Assembly (NCBI GenBank): GCA_949152475.1
Contig: OX424556.1
Coordinates: forward strand, 12,706,664 to 12,770,663
Length of the DNA: 64,000 nt
Source: Terebella lapidaria
Taxonomy: Eukaryota; Annelida; Polychaeta; Terebellida; Terebellidae
Direction: 5' to 3'
A program made the translations under genes and the position numbers. This document shows, in pieces, positions 1-13,295 of the stretch; within the stretch, counting starts at the first letter, position 1; every line of letters starts with the position of its first letter. A model generated the notes under the pieces. That model saw only the letters and a list, made by a program, of their open reading frames with translations, searched no databases and had not been told where the DNA came from.

Positions 1-1499
1 TGTTGGCAGCCCTGGACGCCCGCGCGGGTGTGTCCCTTCCCCCCACGTCGGATGCTTTACGGCGTACTCTGGCCTTGGAGCCTCCCCAGCAGTTACCTGC
101 GGAGATCTTCGGGGAGGAGTCTGACGAGGACTCGGGGGAGGAGTCGATTGCGTGCGGGCAAGCAGAGGCTACCCCTTCCGTGCCTTTGGCGCCAGTTTCG
201 AGGAAACGCCCAGCGTCCGTAGCGGCTTCCGTGGCCCCCAGCGTCAAGCGTTCTCGTCTGGATGCCGAGTCGGCTGACAGTGAGGATGGAGAGGAGGACC
301 TTTCTTTCGATCACAAGCTAGATCTCGTGCGTTCTACCTTGGAACCCACCCTCTTCCCAGCTGAGCCGAAGCCCACAGTGTCTAAGCGGCCGACGTCTCT
401 TTTGGCGTCTCAGCGCTCCCCGGAGCGTCAGCCTCGACGGGGTCTCCCCATCCCGGACGGGCTCCGAGAGGAGTTTTCGCGGTGCCGCACCGAGACCCTG
501 GACCAGGGAAAGACAGAGTTGGGGAAGTTTCCCCGTCGACCCCCTTTCCACAAGAGGGACTATCTTCCGTCCAACCCGGACTACCTCGACAAGCCTGCAG
601 TTTTCCCCGAGGCGGCGTCCCAGTACCTTGGTGACAAGGCTCGCACCGTTACACTGCAGCCGGAGACATTGCTCTCTCTGAACCATGCCGCCCGAGCAGC
701 TACCTGTGTGTCCTCCCCGGGAGACTGGTTCCGCACGGCGGCGTACCGCCAGCTACAGAGTGCCCTGACGGCCCTGGATGCCTTGGAGTCTCCTCAGCCC
801 CAGTTAGCTTCCCTAGGGGACCACCTCCGTTCGGCGTCCCAGCTCCTGGAGTCCTGTGACCTGGCGTCAGCTCACCGCATGGAGCAGTCCACGTACGTGG
901 AGTGGGTTCTCCACTTACTGGGGAGGGACGACTTCCTGGGCCAGGCCAAGTTTAAGCTCCCCCCGGCCTTAGTGACGGAGCTACGCTGTGCTCCACTTGT
1001 GGAACCAGAGGCAGCAGCTGCTCTTACCTCTTCTCCACCCCTCTTCGCCGGCCTGGAGTCCAAGCTGCCGGCAGCTCGTGAGCTGGCCCGTCAGGAGGAG
1101 TCCGTCTCAGCTAACAAGCGCCTGACTGAGACGATTGCCAAGCGCCTGGCTTCCCCTCTTCAAGCTTACGCTCCACCTTCTTCCAAGCCATCCCTGGCCA
1201 AGCCCAAGGAGAAGAAGGAGAAGAAGCCCTTTTGGGGGACCCCTGCCGACAGTAAAACGACAAAGAAATCTAAACACAAGGGCAAGCCCAAGCCAGCAGG
1301 GGAGAAGAAACCCTCCGCCCCCTCAGCAGGTGAGTATTCCTCAGAATCAGCTCCCTGCGGTGGACCCTGCGATACCCCGGGCTGTCACACCTTCTTTCCA
1401 AAATTCAAGCGAGCCCGTAGGAGCACGTCTAGCAAATTGTTGGCGAGAGTGGCAGTCCCTCGGAGCCAGCCCGTGGATCGTGTCGGTCCTTCGCAGGGG

Positions 1500-2490
1500 C
1501 TTTCGCATCCAATTCAGTCAACGTCCTGCACTGGCTCTAGAGCCTATTCCGTTTTCTCTTCCCGGAGCTCACGCCAAACGGTTAGCGCTCTCGCTCGAGA
1601 TCGCCGATATGTTGGCCAAGAACGCGCTCGAAAAAGTCGGATTTTCCTCTCCAGGTTACTACAGTATCCTGTTCTTGACCCCCAAGAGCTCAGGCGGTTG
1701 GCGCCCTGTGATCGACCTGTCCGCTCTAAACCGCCATGTCAAGACCACCAAGTTCGCCATGGAGACGGCGGAGTCGATCCGCTTGTCTCTCCCAAAAAAC
1801 TCTTGGGTTGTCTCCCTGGATCTGAAGGATGCGTTCTTTCACATCCCGATTCACCCGGGCTCCCGCAAATATCTGCGCTTCGTGCACCAGGGCACAGTGT
1901 ATCAGTTCCGCACTCTGCCGTTCGGTCAGTCCCCGGCACCATGGATATTCACAATGGTGGTCAAGGGGTTGCAGATACTAGCCCACAGGGAGAGCATCCT
2001 CCTCTACTAGTACCTGGATGACTGGATTATCTTTCACCAGTCCCCAGAGACTCTAACCCAGCACTTACAGTGGGTCCTGGACTTGTGCAAACGCATGGGC
2101 CTGTTGGTCAACCTACAGAAATCCGAGCTAACGCCGGCCCAGGACTTTGTGTTTGTGGGGTACCCCATTGCCAACCTCACTCGGGGCTCACCCTTCCGCC
2201 AGCCTCCTCCCTCCAAGCATCTATTTACGGATGCATCTACGGATGGCTGGGGAGCACACCTGGATTTCAAGGAAGTGTCCGGGGTGTGGGCGGAGCCCGA
2301 AAGCTCGTGGCACATCAACCGCTTGGAGTTAGAGGCGGTTTCGCTGGCCTTGAACCACTGGGAGGAGGAGTGTGCTGGTCGTGCTGTACTGGTGTCCACC
2401 GACAACTCCACTGTCGTGGCCTACATAAATCAACAGGGGGGTACGAAGTCGGTTACCCTATGCTCCTTCGACATTAGCGGGTTATAGGAC
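1500..2490 (+). pseudogene. DIRS reverse transcriptase and RNase H region (fossil)
   Basis: Conserved RT blocks are readable, including a GGWRPVIDLSALN-type block, a DLKDAFFHIPI block and an LPFGQSPAPW block, followed by a YLDD-type catalytic box and an RNase H start of the LFTDASTDGWGAH type. The 'Q-SPAPW' form of the RT fingers and palm resembles DIRS/Ngaro-like elements rather than LTR or LINE families. This region would copy element RNA into DNA in living relatives. Here it is part of a broken copy. Confidence 0.85.
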
Positions 2491-2548
2491 CGCTCTAGCC
2501 AAGACAATTCTGCCTCATACTGGCATTAATCTCGGCGAGGATCAAGAT

Positions 2549-3314
2549 TTGAGCGCCTTGCTTAATAACTTTAAAGTTGAACGTCCGCTTGTCCGTAACT
2601 CAGTTCCGGAGTGGGATCTATCCTTGGTGCTGAACCGTTTGGCGTCTGCTCCCTTTGAACCTATGTCTTCCGCCCCCCTCAAGTTCCTTACTTGGAAGAC
2701 AGTCTTCCTGCTGGCTCTGGCTTCCGGACGTCGCAGGAGCGAAATCCATGCTCTGGATTTCTCGACAGTTCGATGGAAAGAAGATGGCCTCAAGGTCTCC
2801 TTGCAGGTCATTCCTTCTTTCCTAGCGAAAACCCAGCTGGCGTCTTCTCCCCCGCTGGCCTTCACGATTCCGGCCTTGTCGTCGTCTGTAGGCCCGAATC
2901 TGGAGGAAGACTGTCTCCTATGCCCATTGCGGGCTTTGCGCTTGTACCTTAAGCGGACAAAAGGTCTCCGGGCTGGCAAACGGCTGTTGTTCATATCACA
3001 TCAGTTGAAATTCCAACGGGACATACGTTCCGCTACGATCTCATCCTGGATTCAAAAATTGTATCCGCACCTGCTATGATTTGGCCGAGCAGGACTCCGC
3101 CTGTTCGTTCAAGGTACGCGCCCATGATGTTAGGGCCATGGCGGCCTCTCTTGCATATATGGGACGGGTTCCACTTGATCAGGTCATGCAAGCATGTTCA
3201 TGGCAATCCCATAACACTTTTACGTCTTTCTACCTTAGAGACCTGACGTGGATGGGAGGTGAGGGCTACCACCTCGGGCCCGTGGTGGCCGCTCGGAGCG
3301 TCGTCACCCCTTGA
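2549..3314 (+). pseudogene. DIRS tyrosine recombinase region (fossil)
   Basis: The region reads as a phage-integrase-like tyrosine recombinase. It has an ALASGRRRSEIHAL block carrying the first catalytic-type arginine, and near the end an AHDVRAMAASLAY block (HxxR) followed by a SW...TSFYLRD block with the tyrosine. Its position downstream of RNase H fits DIRS elements. Such recombinases insert a circular DNA intermediate without making a target duplication. The copy is broken. Confidence 0.82.
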
Positions 3315-3727
3315 GGATGACGTGGCCCATCCTGTACATACGTTTTCCTGTACATACGTTGATGTTCCGTGTTGCGAGTTCCGGTTCCGTTTACCGTTCA
3401 ATTGGTCTCCTATGTCAGTACGGTCGTACTCCTTAGTTCGGTATGCATCGCGACTCAGTTGTGTCGGCAAGGCATATCTTCTCATGTACATACGTTACTT
3501 ATGACCGGAAGCCAGTCACTCGACACCCGGAGGTAAGTGGTTTCTTACTACTTACTCTTCTGTTTAAACCATAAATGTATTGGGTCCCCTGAGGGCTCCC
3601 TACTGTGGTTTCTCCAATCATTCGGGGGAAAGCTTGCCCTGATCCCCTCTGGGGCGCTAGGGGCGAGCTTTTGGTTATGTCAGAGTTCTTTTTGGAGTAC
3701 CCCGCCTCCAATTTTTATTCTGATTTT

Positions 3728-4070
3728 ACCCGTAATGTGTTTTGGAGGTAAGATATAGGCATATAACTGGCCGTTTTATGTAAATAAAACTAGTGTTATA
3801 TACCATACTTACCTCCAAAACACATTCAGAGTGCCCACCCGAGCATCCCCACGTACTCCTTCTTGTTGGTTTCCTTAAATCGACGAGAATGACGTCACGT
3901 TCCGGTCACGTGGGTAAGTGGCTTGGACAATTCATTGTCTAGCCCATTTTCCAAATGGGGTTCTCTCTATGGAGAACTCCTATGTCAGTAAGGCTAATAA
4001 GCCATAACCCGTAATGTGTTTTGGAGGTAAGTATAGTATATAACACTAGTTTTATTTACATAAAACGGCC
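3728..4070 (+). repeat. Complex terminal repeats at the right end of the DIRS element
   Basis: A 58-bp sequence at 3769-3826 is the inverted copy of 4013-4070, with about one mismatch. A 25-bp piece of it (3728-3752) also recurs directly at 4007-4031. Short terminal sequences present both at the outer end and internally in inverted form match the inverted terminal repeats and internal complementary region of DIRS elements, which are thought to template a circular intermediate. Confidence 0.75.
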
Positions 4071-4781
4071 AATTTGAATTGAGCAAATTTCTTGTGAAGC
4101 TGAGGCTGTGCAAAATGAGAAATGATCAAAACCTGGTTCCAGAAGCATGAGAAGTAATTCTAGCGATGTGGTAGGAAAGTCAATTGAGGATACCATGACA
4201 TGTATTTACTGTTAACAATGAATAATTTTCCATGGTCCACATTCGTCATGAGCTGGGGTCATGGATCACAGTGTCATAGCCACGGGCAATATCATCGCCG
4301 GGTGTAAGGTTCTCAGGCGGAATGGACCAGCGTTGTGGTTTGGCGCCCAGGACTAATTATGTCAATGGTAGTGTTTCCAGATCACTGCCCTCATTCCTTA
4401 GGCGTTGGTAATTGTCGTAATCTAACGGAAGATAACAGCATGAATTATTGTCGAAAACGGCGCCTATATCACTGACCAAACAGATAAAATTCACTGATCT
4501 GGAGAATTTATGTGCATGTAATAACATAGCATGTTTGGTGACTGTTGAGCTTAGGACATATGTTTTCAGGTACACAAGAGCACAATCTTTTCAGGTATAT
4601 GTTTTCAGGTAGACAAAAGCACAATCTATTCATGAGCGAGTTAAGCATTCAGTGATCAGTTTCAATAAACGAAATTTTGAAAAATGTATAAATATTAAAA
4701 GAAAACAGGAAAACTCAGTCATATCCATGGCAAATTAAATGGTGCTACTGATACAAGATCAAGTACATATATTCCCGATTT

Positions 4782-5633
4782 TTAGCTTACCGGCCCTTTG
4801 GGCCGATAAGCTATTATCGTGGTTTTTCGTCCGTCGTCCGTCCGGTGTCCGTCGTCTGTCCGGGTCTGTAACTTTTTTTTGGCATGATGATATTCCCCAT
4901 AAATTTGTCAGAACATACCTTAGGCCAATACCTAAAAACGGTTTTTAAATTTTTTTGGATTTAATCGTTTTTGCCGATTTGACGGCAATTTTTGACGAAA
5001 AATTGCCAATTTTGGACTTTGGTGGCCATTTTCTCAAAAACTGTTTGATCAGTTTTGATATTTTTGTTTCAAAACATTTCTCTCATGTACCTCTATGACA
5101 TGTATAAGTTTCGTTGCTCTTGAATCACCGGTCGGCCTGTGGCGACCATTTTGATTTTTTGACGGGTCAACGAAATTTTTTTTTTTTTATTTATAGTATT
5201 TTCACATTCAAATGGGAAATCCTATATTGCGGTTTGAGTGATGACCTTGAATTTGACCTTCAATGACCTTGAAAGATCAAAACGACCTTTTTTGTTGAAA
5301 AAAGGGATGAATTTTGCCTTTGGTTGCCATTTTCTCGAAATCTATTCAGACGGTTTTCCTCAAAATCATGTATAACATTCTCCTTATGTACCTTTGTAGA
5401 TGTGTATAAGTTTTGTTGCCTTTGAATCGACTGTCTGTGTACATTTGTCATTAACGAAAAAAATCTTTCAAGATGTAACTTGGTTTTCGTATTATATAGT
5501 CCATACAGAAAATGTGTTTCTGTCAACATTTTCGAACATGTTTTAACATATATAGTATAACAATTTATATGTATTCAGTATTCTACGCAATTCACATGAT
5601 TGCCGGTAAGCTACAGCACCCTTGGTGCTATGT
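4782..5633 (-). mobile_element. Non-autonomous, probably Helitron-like element (family 1), copy A
   Basis: Read on the minus strand, the element ends with a strong hairpin (arms AGCTTATCGGCCC and GGGCCGGTAAGCT around AAA) followed at once by CTAA, the 3'-end signature of Helitrons. Just inside lies a GGACGACGG-type short tandem stretch. The opposite end (5600-5633) carries another palindrome, AGCACCCTTGGTGCT. The body contains TGACCTTGAA words and 'CCATTTTCTCGAAA'-type sentences repeated in other copies in this window (31407-33915, interrupted). There is no coding capacity. The Helitron assignment is an inference from the end structure. Confidence 0.5.
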
Positions 5634-6504
5634 TTTTTTAAAATCGTTTCCAAAAATTAAGGAATACTAGAACATTGATCTGGTTGGAAACATTGTATGT
5701 CATTGACCATGCCAGGCCGAATTAATATGACAATTGACAAATAACCCCTCGGAGACAACATAACCTTATGTGCAGATACATTTGATGTTGCACATCAAAG
5801 GCAATCATGCGTTGTGATCAGTGTCCCAGAGGATCCCATTTATATATCTGACATGAAAGTGAAACGAATTGGCTGGAAATACTGTAACAAAGTCAATACT
5901 TGGTTTACTTGCATCTTTGATGGGCAAAGGATTTGTATAGCTGTACTATCATTCTATAATATTTATTATGTGATAAAAATATTTATTTGATTTTCTATTA
6001 CATGTATTCATCTTTTTGTCGATGGACAGTTATCTTCGCTATACGTTTCACTCATAACAACTGTTTGCCTTTATTTGTGCAGTTATACATAGTTTTGTTT
6101 ACGATGAGTAGATGTCAACTCTGTCTACTGTGATCAGTGTGATGCGGTACGAATTTTGTTGTAAAACAAATTGAAAGTTATCATAAAGCATATATCCATA
6201 TAGCCTTGTCCACCATATATCGCCATATAGAATAATGTCAGAAGAATCCAACTCCTGAAATACCAATTTTATGTTGGGTTCTCAGCACAATCCAATTTGT
6301 GTCCATATTCTGTGTAGTTGTGGTTCATAAGGTTCCGTGACCCTTGGTTTTCACGACAACAATGATTGCCGAAGCTCTCATTTGATTCGAGAAGAATTAG
6401 ATTCAGTCCATGATTCCCACCAAGAATGGGTTCGATCATTGTAGCGGCTCAATAGGATGTTATTGAATTTATGAAATCTGAAAAAAATCTGATGAGCCCT
6501 CAAT

Positions 6505-6790
6505 TAAAATTTGCTCAACTCAAATTGGCGTCTTTAGGGGTAGACAGTGTGTGAAGTATTTGTCTCTACTATACCCCCGATGGAATTAGTATACAAATGC
6601 CTGACTAAGCAATTTTGAATCCAAAACAATCCCACAACATAGGTGGAGGACAAGTACATAAGTAATCAATAGCAGGCTAAAAGCCTACTGCGTTGATGGT
6701 ATTAATGACCTAGGATCCTGAAAAACCCAAGTCTGTCTCTGCAAAATGAGTAACAGTACATATTTGGGGCTGCTTACTGATTTTCATGGG
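6505..6790 (-). repeat. Dispersed repeat of about 280 bp, inverted copy
   Basis: The reverse complement of this stretch matches 15505-15700 and 19640-19860. Shared landmarks are 'GACAGACTTGGGTTTTT', 'AGTAGGCTTT.AGCCTG', 'GTACTTA.GTACTTG' and 'CAGTAGAAACAAATACTTA'. It lies in the opposite orientation to the two other copies although the surrounding unit is in the same orientation. This suggests a small mobile sequence or a local inversion. No coding potential. Confidence 0.55.
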
Positions 6791-9700
6791 TTCTTCTTGC
6801 AAATAATATGCATTGAGACTCTTTATCAGAGATACAGACACAAATGACATATTTTGGATTTATAAAACGGAAAGTAGTATATTAAACCTATACATGTATG
6901 TATATGATACATAGCCTTGAATAAACATATATGTATTACTGATGGCACAATGCAGGACATGAGTGAGTCTGATCCGAAAAGAAACATAGCTTGTGATCTA
7001 CAGAACGTCGAGCATCAAAGGGAAATGGCTGTGGCCTTCTGAGATGCGACTTTCAGGATAACTACGAAAGCAAACAAATGGGACATCATTTCCACAATGA
7101 TTATGAGACCACACCAAATTATTCATGACTTTTTCAGAGCCCTTGAATGTCAGAGACACACTCAGATAGTCACAAAGTATATATTGTCCTACCTAAGTGT
7201 GCCTCATGCAGATCAATATGTGCGAGTAAGCATTTTGCAGGGATCTCTTGACAAATACAAGGAATTGTCTACCTAGAAAAAAACAGCGTAATTTTACAAG
7301 TTCATTATTTTAGAAGACCACAATTCTGGTGTACATGCACCTTCATTCTTCTTTTAAAAACTTGAATATTGCTCAAGAATATTGACTTTCTAGTGAGACA
7401 ACGCAGGTGCCTGATGACTTATGGTGTAATACACGTATCGGCATCTGAGGGTGTTTTAAATGGTTGCTATATATACGTTTATGAGATGCCACTGCTTGTA
7501 GCCAAACTTATTGAATTGAATTGCCCATTCTGTGAAATCGGGTGTCATGTTTTTTTATGTATATGCCATAGTGCTATGTATATAAAATATCTGAGCAACA
7601 GATGATGATGTCCCTCGTTAGGTATTATGATAATCGTGTCTTTAATAAATTATCTCTGCTTTATGTGGTATTCAACATGTCACATTCACAGATCTACTTT
7701 ATAGCAATGAAATGTACACGTTGATAGTAAATTTTGTGATAAATATTTTCACTTAACTGCAACTAATATAACTTTATCAAACATTTGCTTATTTTCTCTC
7801 TGCAATTGTCAGTTTTTTTTATATTCCATGGAATGTGAATTATAAACGCCACTGATAATTTCTCATTTCTTATTCATGAGCATGTTGATGATGTATACAA
7901 AGTTGACAATCTTATAGTGAGTTGCGGTAGTAAATATTGACATTTTGCACTACTAGGATTTTTTTGCTACACCAATTCGAGGACCAATCACCATCCCCAA
8001 ACCCAAATAAGGACATTTTTCACCAATTTTACTAACAAAAATTCCCAGACTGAATAGCTGCCCTCCTTATCGTGCCCACCACAGGAAATGGATTTTGGTA
8101 CAAGGGACAAAACAGAGGTTTACGTAGAGCTGGATATGCATGACTATTGGTACATATACCAGCTGGGAATGCAAATAAATCTGAAATATTACCAGCAAGA
8201 GTCCCACAGAGGTAAAAATTCGCTTGAACGACATTTGGTTAATAGCAATTTTTTTCCTCAAAATTCTTCTTCAGTGGACAATGATGAGATAAAGCTGCCA
8301 CCTATGAATTCCAGATCAAATACCCAATTTATAACAATAGTGTCCTCGTAGATCAAAGTCGGATTATCCTAAGTGATGAATATTTCATTTTGATTAAAAG
8401 TAGTGAATGAGACGCCGTCGATCTCCAGGCATGGAAGCTCTACACGGAATGTAGATTAAGTATAATTGTGATAGGATGTGATATCAGTTTGTATGTATAG
8501 GACTGCACGTACATTTACTCCATTAATATCTTTCATTGTGTTAATTTACTGGAGTACGGACAGTACTGGACGACGGACAGTAAAAAAATTTTCTTGCACA
8601 AATATACTGCTTATGTTCATATGATATGCTACGAAATAAATAAATGTACGAATTCCATCGATATAATGCGCGTCTGGCACGATCAAAATGCTGTTCACAG
8701 TGCCCCAGCCATGCCGCGTGTTTCAGGTAAAAGAATCGTGACGTCACGATAGGTCATTACGTTTTCCATACAGCTGTATAGATACCTGAACGTTTTCCAC
8801 GGATGCTGTGATCACCGCGGTGAGGTCGAAGAATTTTCATGCGTTGAGATGGCGTTCATTAAATGTTTGCGACACAACCATTTTTGGGCAGAAGGATATG
8901 AAAATTTGCCACCATGTTCAGGAGAGTATATAGATGACACTGTTATGGTGAAATATATGGTTGACCTGAAAAATATGCACATTCCATGCCTAACATTCTC
9001 TAATCGGAAAATATTTCAAGAGGGGTGATGAGTTATAACCCACAGGTAAATATGTGCTCATCAGAATTTTCTCAAAATTTGTCTGATTATCAAGTGATAT
9101 GTGTAGATTGAAATCGTTGAATAAAAATTGGGGGTCACCGCGTTGGATTTGTTGCAACACACTTTCGAAAAAGTTTAGCTATCCTTCGAAATCCGCCATA
9201 TTATTAATTTCAAAATGAACTAACAGCCCCAGAAAAAAATCCATACGGTAGAAACTCCTAAAATTTAGTATACATGTATAGTGGATTGTACACATGTAAA
9301 AAATGAAAAAAAAAATGGGGGTCACTGCGGCAAAACTTTCGCAATCTGCATTTGAATGCTGTATGTCGGACTAGGATCGTGCGCCCGTTTGCCACCAAAA
9401 CGTCAGAGGTTTACCTATCGTGACGTCACACCATTCGCTGGAAGCTTCTTGAAGGGAGTCTCTACTACAGAGCGCCCACAGGGCAACATGATGCATATTT
9501 ATTGAAAATATTGTTGCTATCATTGATAACCCATACGACTCTATCATATGAGGAAAAAATCCTGAATATTATTTTTTCACCATCCGTCGCCTTTAATGTA
9601 TTTTAATCCTTTTATACCGGAATGTTTATTTTGAAAAAAAGTATCAGAAATATGTTAGTCAAACTGATATGTATGTATTGGAATCCTTTAATACCGGAAT

Positions 9701-11599
9701 TCTTGTTTTAAAAAAGTATTAGACGTGTGTAAGTCAAACTGTCAAAATCTTTCTTTTTCAATCATTTTCCTAAACAAACAGTCTAGGGCATATCAACAGC
9801 AATGTTTATATGTACTTTAAAAATCAATTTCTGTCACTATCTGGGCTGGCTTTAAAAATCGAAAGTGATAATTGATTTAGCCCGAGCACGCAGTGTGTGT
9901 GTGAATATTTCTTGTAAAAATTCGGCTGACAGCTCAGTGCTGTGACAGCCAGGAGCATGAATTATATGACACGTTTGTGGCGATGTAGTGCCACGACACT
10001 GATGCAATAGCACGTAGGTGACCATGTGTAGCTGAAAGCTTCCTGTAATAGGTACACCCAACACCACCCTACACCCCTTCCCCACACCCACAATCCCACC
10101 CTCACTTCCCCTCACCACTACAGCCCGCCAGCCATTTATCCTGGATGGGCTTGAATTGTTGCCAGGTTGATTCACACCCTTGGTTAACATAAAATTATAT
10201 TCTCTTCATCTTAACGACAAGTTTATTTTTATCGGCTGACTTCTTTCTTCGGATGTTTCACTCAACAATCCACGGATTTCTCATTGATCTGGCAACAAAT
10301 TTAGCAGCAATATATCCAAGTGTTATCGTGTTAACCTTACCAGAATCAATAGTGCCCGACTGTAAAGAGATGAAATTCCCAGCCATTGTAATAAAGCCAT
10401 GGCAGAAATAAATCCATGAAAAATTCACCATTATCCCTCATGCACGACGTACCAATTTGAGTAATGACGGTATTGTGTTTGTAACATCAATAGCATGTTA
10501 CAATCTTGCAGTGTCCTGCATATGATGAATATAGCCTTGGACTTATTTTGTTGTGATGGCTGAATGGTTATGATGGTGTATACTATTGGGCTGTTTTGTG
10601 GTCTGTTTTGACTGTTTCACTGCACCGATTCTATGGTGGTAGTTCTGATTAAAGACCTTTGACAAATCACCTTCATTTTGTGAACAGATCGTCATGTCTG
10701 TTGTTGAAAATGTAACTATTCTTACTCAAAAGCAATGTTGTTGATCATAAATTGCCCTGGTATTTTCTTTCTTGTCTTCAACATGCGCTGCTTCTCACAT
10801 GTTGGTGGTACAGTTCTCAGTCACCGGTGTCCTTAGATTGGACAAGTCCCAGGACCTTTGTAAAAGAAGGGAGGGAGGCTTAAAATGTTGGTGTATCATT
10901 ATTTAAATGTATGAAGAATTGAACATATTCAATATTTTGACACAAGAGGGGCTGAGGAGAATCACTGTCACTGTTTCTATGTGTTTATTGAATTAAAAAA
11001 AAATGTTCATTTGAAATGCGCAAATTTCTTGTCAAACTGAGGCTGTGCAAAATGAAAAATAATCTGAAGCTGGTACCAGCAGTAATTTTAGTGATGTGGT
11101 CGGAAAATCAATTGAGGATATCATGATATGTATCAACTGTTAACAATGTATCCTCTGGACAAAGTTCGGCGTATACAAATGATTCAGATCGTTGCGCCGT
11201 GTTCGTGTCCACTGCAGACACTTTTTTGTGAATGCGCTACAGGCTGCAAATCTGAACCGATTGCAATAAGTTTTCAGAGGGACATGACTTATGGTAAGGT
11301 TGCGACAGGAATCGATTTCGGTTGCCATAGCAACCAAATTGGCCGATTGGCGACCCTTGTGGTGCTCAAATTGGCCTGTTTAGCACACGTGGTTTGTCAA
11401 CGTTCTACGGGTGAGTGTTTTCGATGAATCATGATGACATCGCACAGGCTTGATTTAAAAAAAAAAACAACAGTCACACGAAACCTATTGTTTCTCAGAA
11501 TGATGAAATGAATATCAATTAGTTAACAGGCCATTAAAATACCCACTTCGACATCTGTAATCAGTCAACTCCAATCAGTCCAAAATGAGAGTATAGTAT

Positions 11600-12290
11600 T
11601 GATATTTTTGGTGAAAACAGATTAATATTACCCAATAACTTAACATTAGTTTCACTAGTTAAGTATATTCTTGACCACAATAGAAATAGTTAAGACAAGA
11701 AACGTTTATTATTGGAGTCAACAAAGTCTGTCCAATAGAGATTTCATGGCTGTAACCGAATAAGCCAACATTAGTTTTACTAGTTAAGTTGATTATTGAT
11801 CACAATAGAAATAGCTAAGACATGAAACATTTACTGGTGGGCTCAACAAGGAAGATTCTGTCCAGTACAGATCTCATGGCTGTAACAGAATAAGTTAACT
11901 ATTAATTATACTAGCTATTACTGACCACAGTAAAAACAGTTAAGACAAGAAACATTTTTATTGGGCTCAAGGTAAATGTTCTGGTCAGTAGAAATTTGAT
12001 GGCTGTAGTAATAATGGTCATATTATGAAATAAGTTGAGATCGATCTTTACTAGTTGAGTCTATTAATAGTCTGGGTTGACAAGGAAGATAGGGCTATGG
12101 GGGATACACCTCAGCGGTCATTGGCGACCGGAGAGACTCTAGTTACTGCATGGAATAAAAATAGTTGAGGCCTGGAACTTTTATTATTGACATTGATGAA
12201 AGATACTGGCCCAACAGTTATGATATTTTGTTTGAATTACATATTTAGGGATGATTGTGCATCAGGGGGATACACCTATGCTGTCGTAGG
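11600..12290. repeat. Degenerate tandem repeat, period about 125 bp, 4-5 copies
   Basis: Copies are marked by 'AATAGAAATAGTTAAGACA' near 11679, 11804 and (changed) 11928 and 12154, each followed by a GAAAC..TTTATT word and a 'CATGGCTGTAA' word. Copies are clearly diverged. Present in unit 2 but not seen as an array in the other units. Confidence 0.6.
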
Positions 12291-13043
12291 CGAGGGAATC
12301 GTCTAGTTATGTCAGTGATAGTGCTTTAGTAGTAATCTAACATCAGATAACAGCAAGTATTATTTTCGCAAACGGCGCCATACCACTTTCCACTCAGAAT
12401 CAATGATCTGGACAATTTTTGTACCTGTGATAACCATCACCTGATTGGTAACTGGCGATCTCAAGGCCGACAGATTTTCATATAGAAAAAAACACACCCT
12501 GTTTTTTAGCAAGTTTAACATTCAATGATCAATTTCAATGAAATTCTCTAAATATATATATTGTTCGAAGAAAATGTAATACGTATCTATAAACTCGTGC
12601 TCCTGCTTCTAGATCAAGCACGTATTTTGCTGACTGGTTTAAATACGAATAGTAGGACATTATAGTGGTGGAGAATCGTACGTACACATCGGTCTGCTGA
12701 CGAATGTAACCATGTATATATTGTATGTTATTGACCATGTCAGTCCTCATATAACACTTGACAAATAGCTCCTTGTAGACATCATTCCCTTACATGTGGA
12801 AACATTTGATGTTGCTAACATGAACATTGAACGAAGTGGTACGTAGTGATCATTGTCAAAGAGGATGTTGTCATTTATCTGATCTGAAAGTCAAACGAGG
12901 CAGAACATTACTATTTGGTTTACATGCACTATGAATAAACAAGGACCTATATAGCTGTATTAGTTTATAATGTTAAATGTTTGTTGACAAAATGCATTTG
13001 ATTATCCAATATTCGCTTTTTCTGACTAAAGAGTTATCATTTG

Positions 13044-13295
13044 TACACATTTCCCTTAGACACATGGTACTTCGTGTGCAAGAATTAATCTTAGGAATTT
13101 GCTGGCCTATATTTGTGTGGTTGTACATATTTTTTTCCATGGCGAGTTAAAGCTCGATTATTGCATCTTTCTACACATTTCCCTTAGACACATGGTACTT
13201 CGTGTGCAAGAATTAATCTTAGGAATTTGCTGGCCTATATTTGTGTGGTTGTACATATTTTTGTCCATGACGAGCTAAAGGTCGATTATTGCATC
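13044..13295. repeat. 128-bp tandem duplication
   Basis: The segment starting TACACATTTCCCTTAGACAC at 13044 is repeated at 13172 with only a few differences near the ends. This is a simple recent local duplication without coding content. Confidence 0.85.

Larger units (their letters stand above)
1..4070 (+). mobile_element. DIRS-type tyrosine-recombinase retrotransposon fossil, left end outside window
   Basis: In order there is a lysine- and proline-rich gag-like region (about 3-1400), a DIRS1-like reverse transcriptase with RNase H (about 1500-2490), a tyrosine recombinase (about 2549-3314) and a noncoding tail with complex terminal repeats ending at 4070. Gag, RT/RNase H and recombinase together with split inverted repeats are diagnostic of the DIRS order, which integrates with a tyrosine recombinase rather than a DDE integrase. 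GC content and codon use are clearly higher than in the AT-rich DNA that follows. Sequence resembling the neighbouring tandem unit resumes at about 4071. The coding part is broken, by roughly a few interruptions. The two arms of its right-end inverted repeat differ by about one base in 58, which suggests a fairly young insertion. Confidence 0.88.
4071..11010. repeat. Macro-tandem unit 1 (noncoding, about 7 kb)
   Basis: No credible gene is present. The stretch is the first of several diverged copies of one long unit. Shared blocks include the opening 'GCTGAGGCTGTGCAAAATG' (4095 region; also near 11040 and, changed, near 18650), a 'CAATCCAATTTGTGTCCAT' block near 6290 (also near 13455, 19005 and 28990), a 'CCACAGGAAATGG' block near 8080 (also near 20652) and a 'GGGCTGGC' plus 'CAGTGTGTGT' block near 9845-9900 (also near 17465, 21395 and 23535). 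Copies share order and orientation but differ by many substitutions and indels. A hairpin-ended element is inserted at 4782-5633. The unit's function and origin are unknown. Confidence 0.7.
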
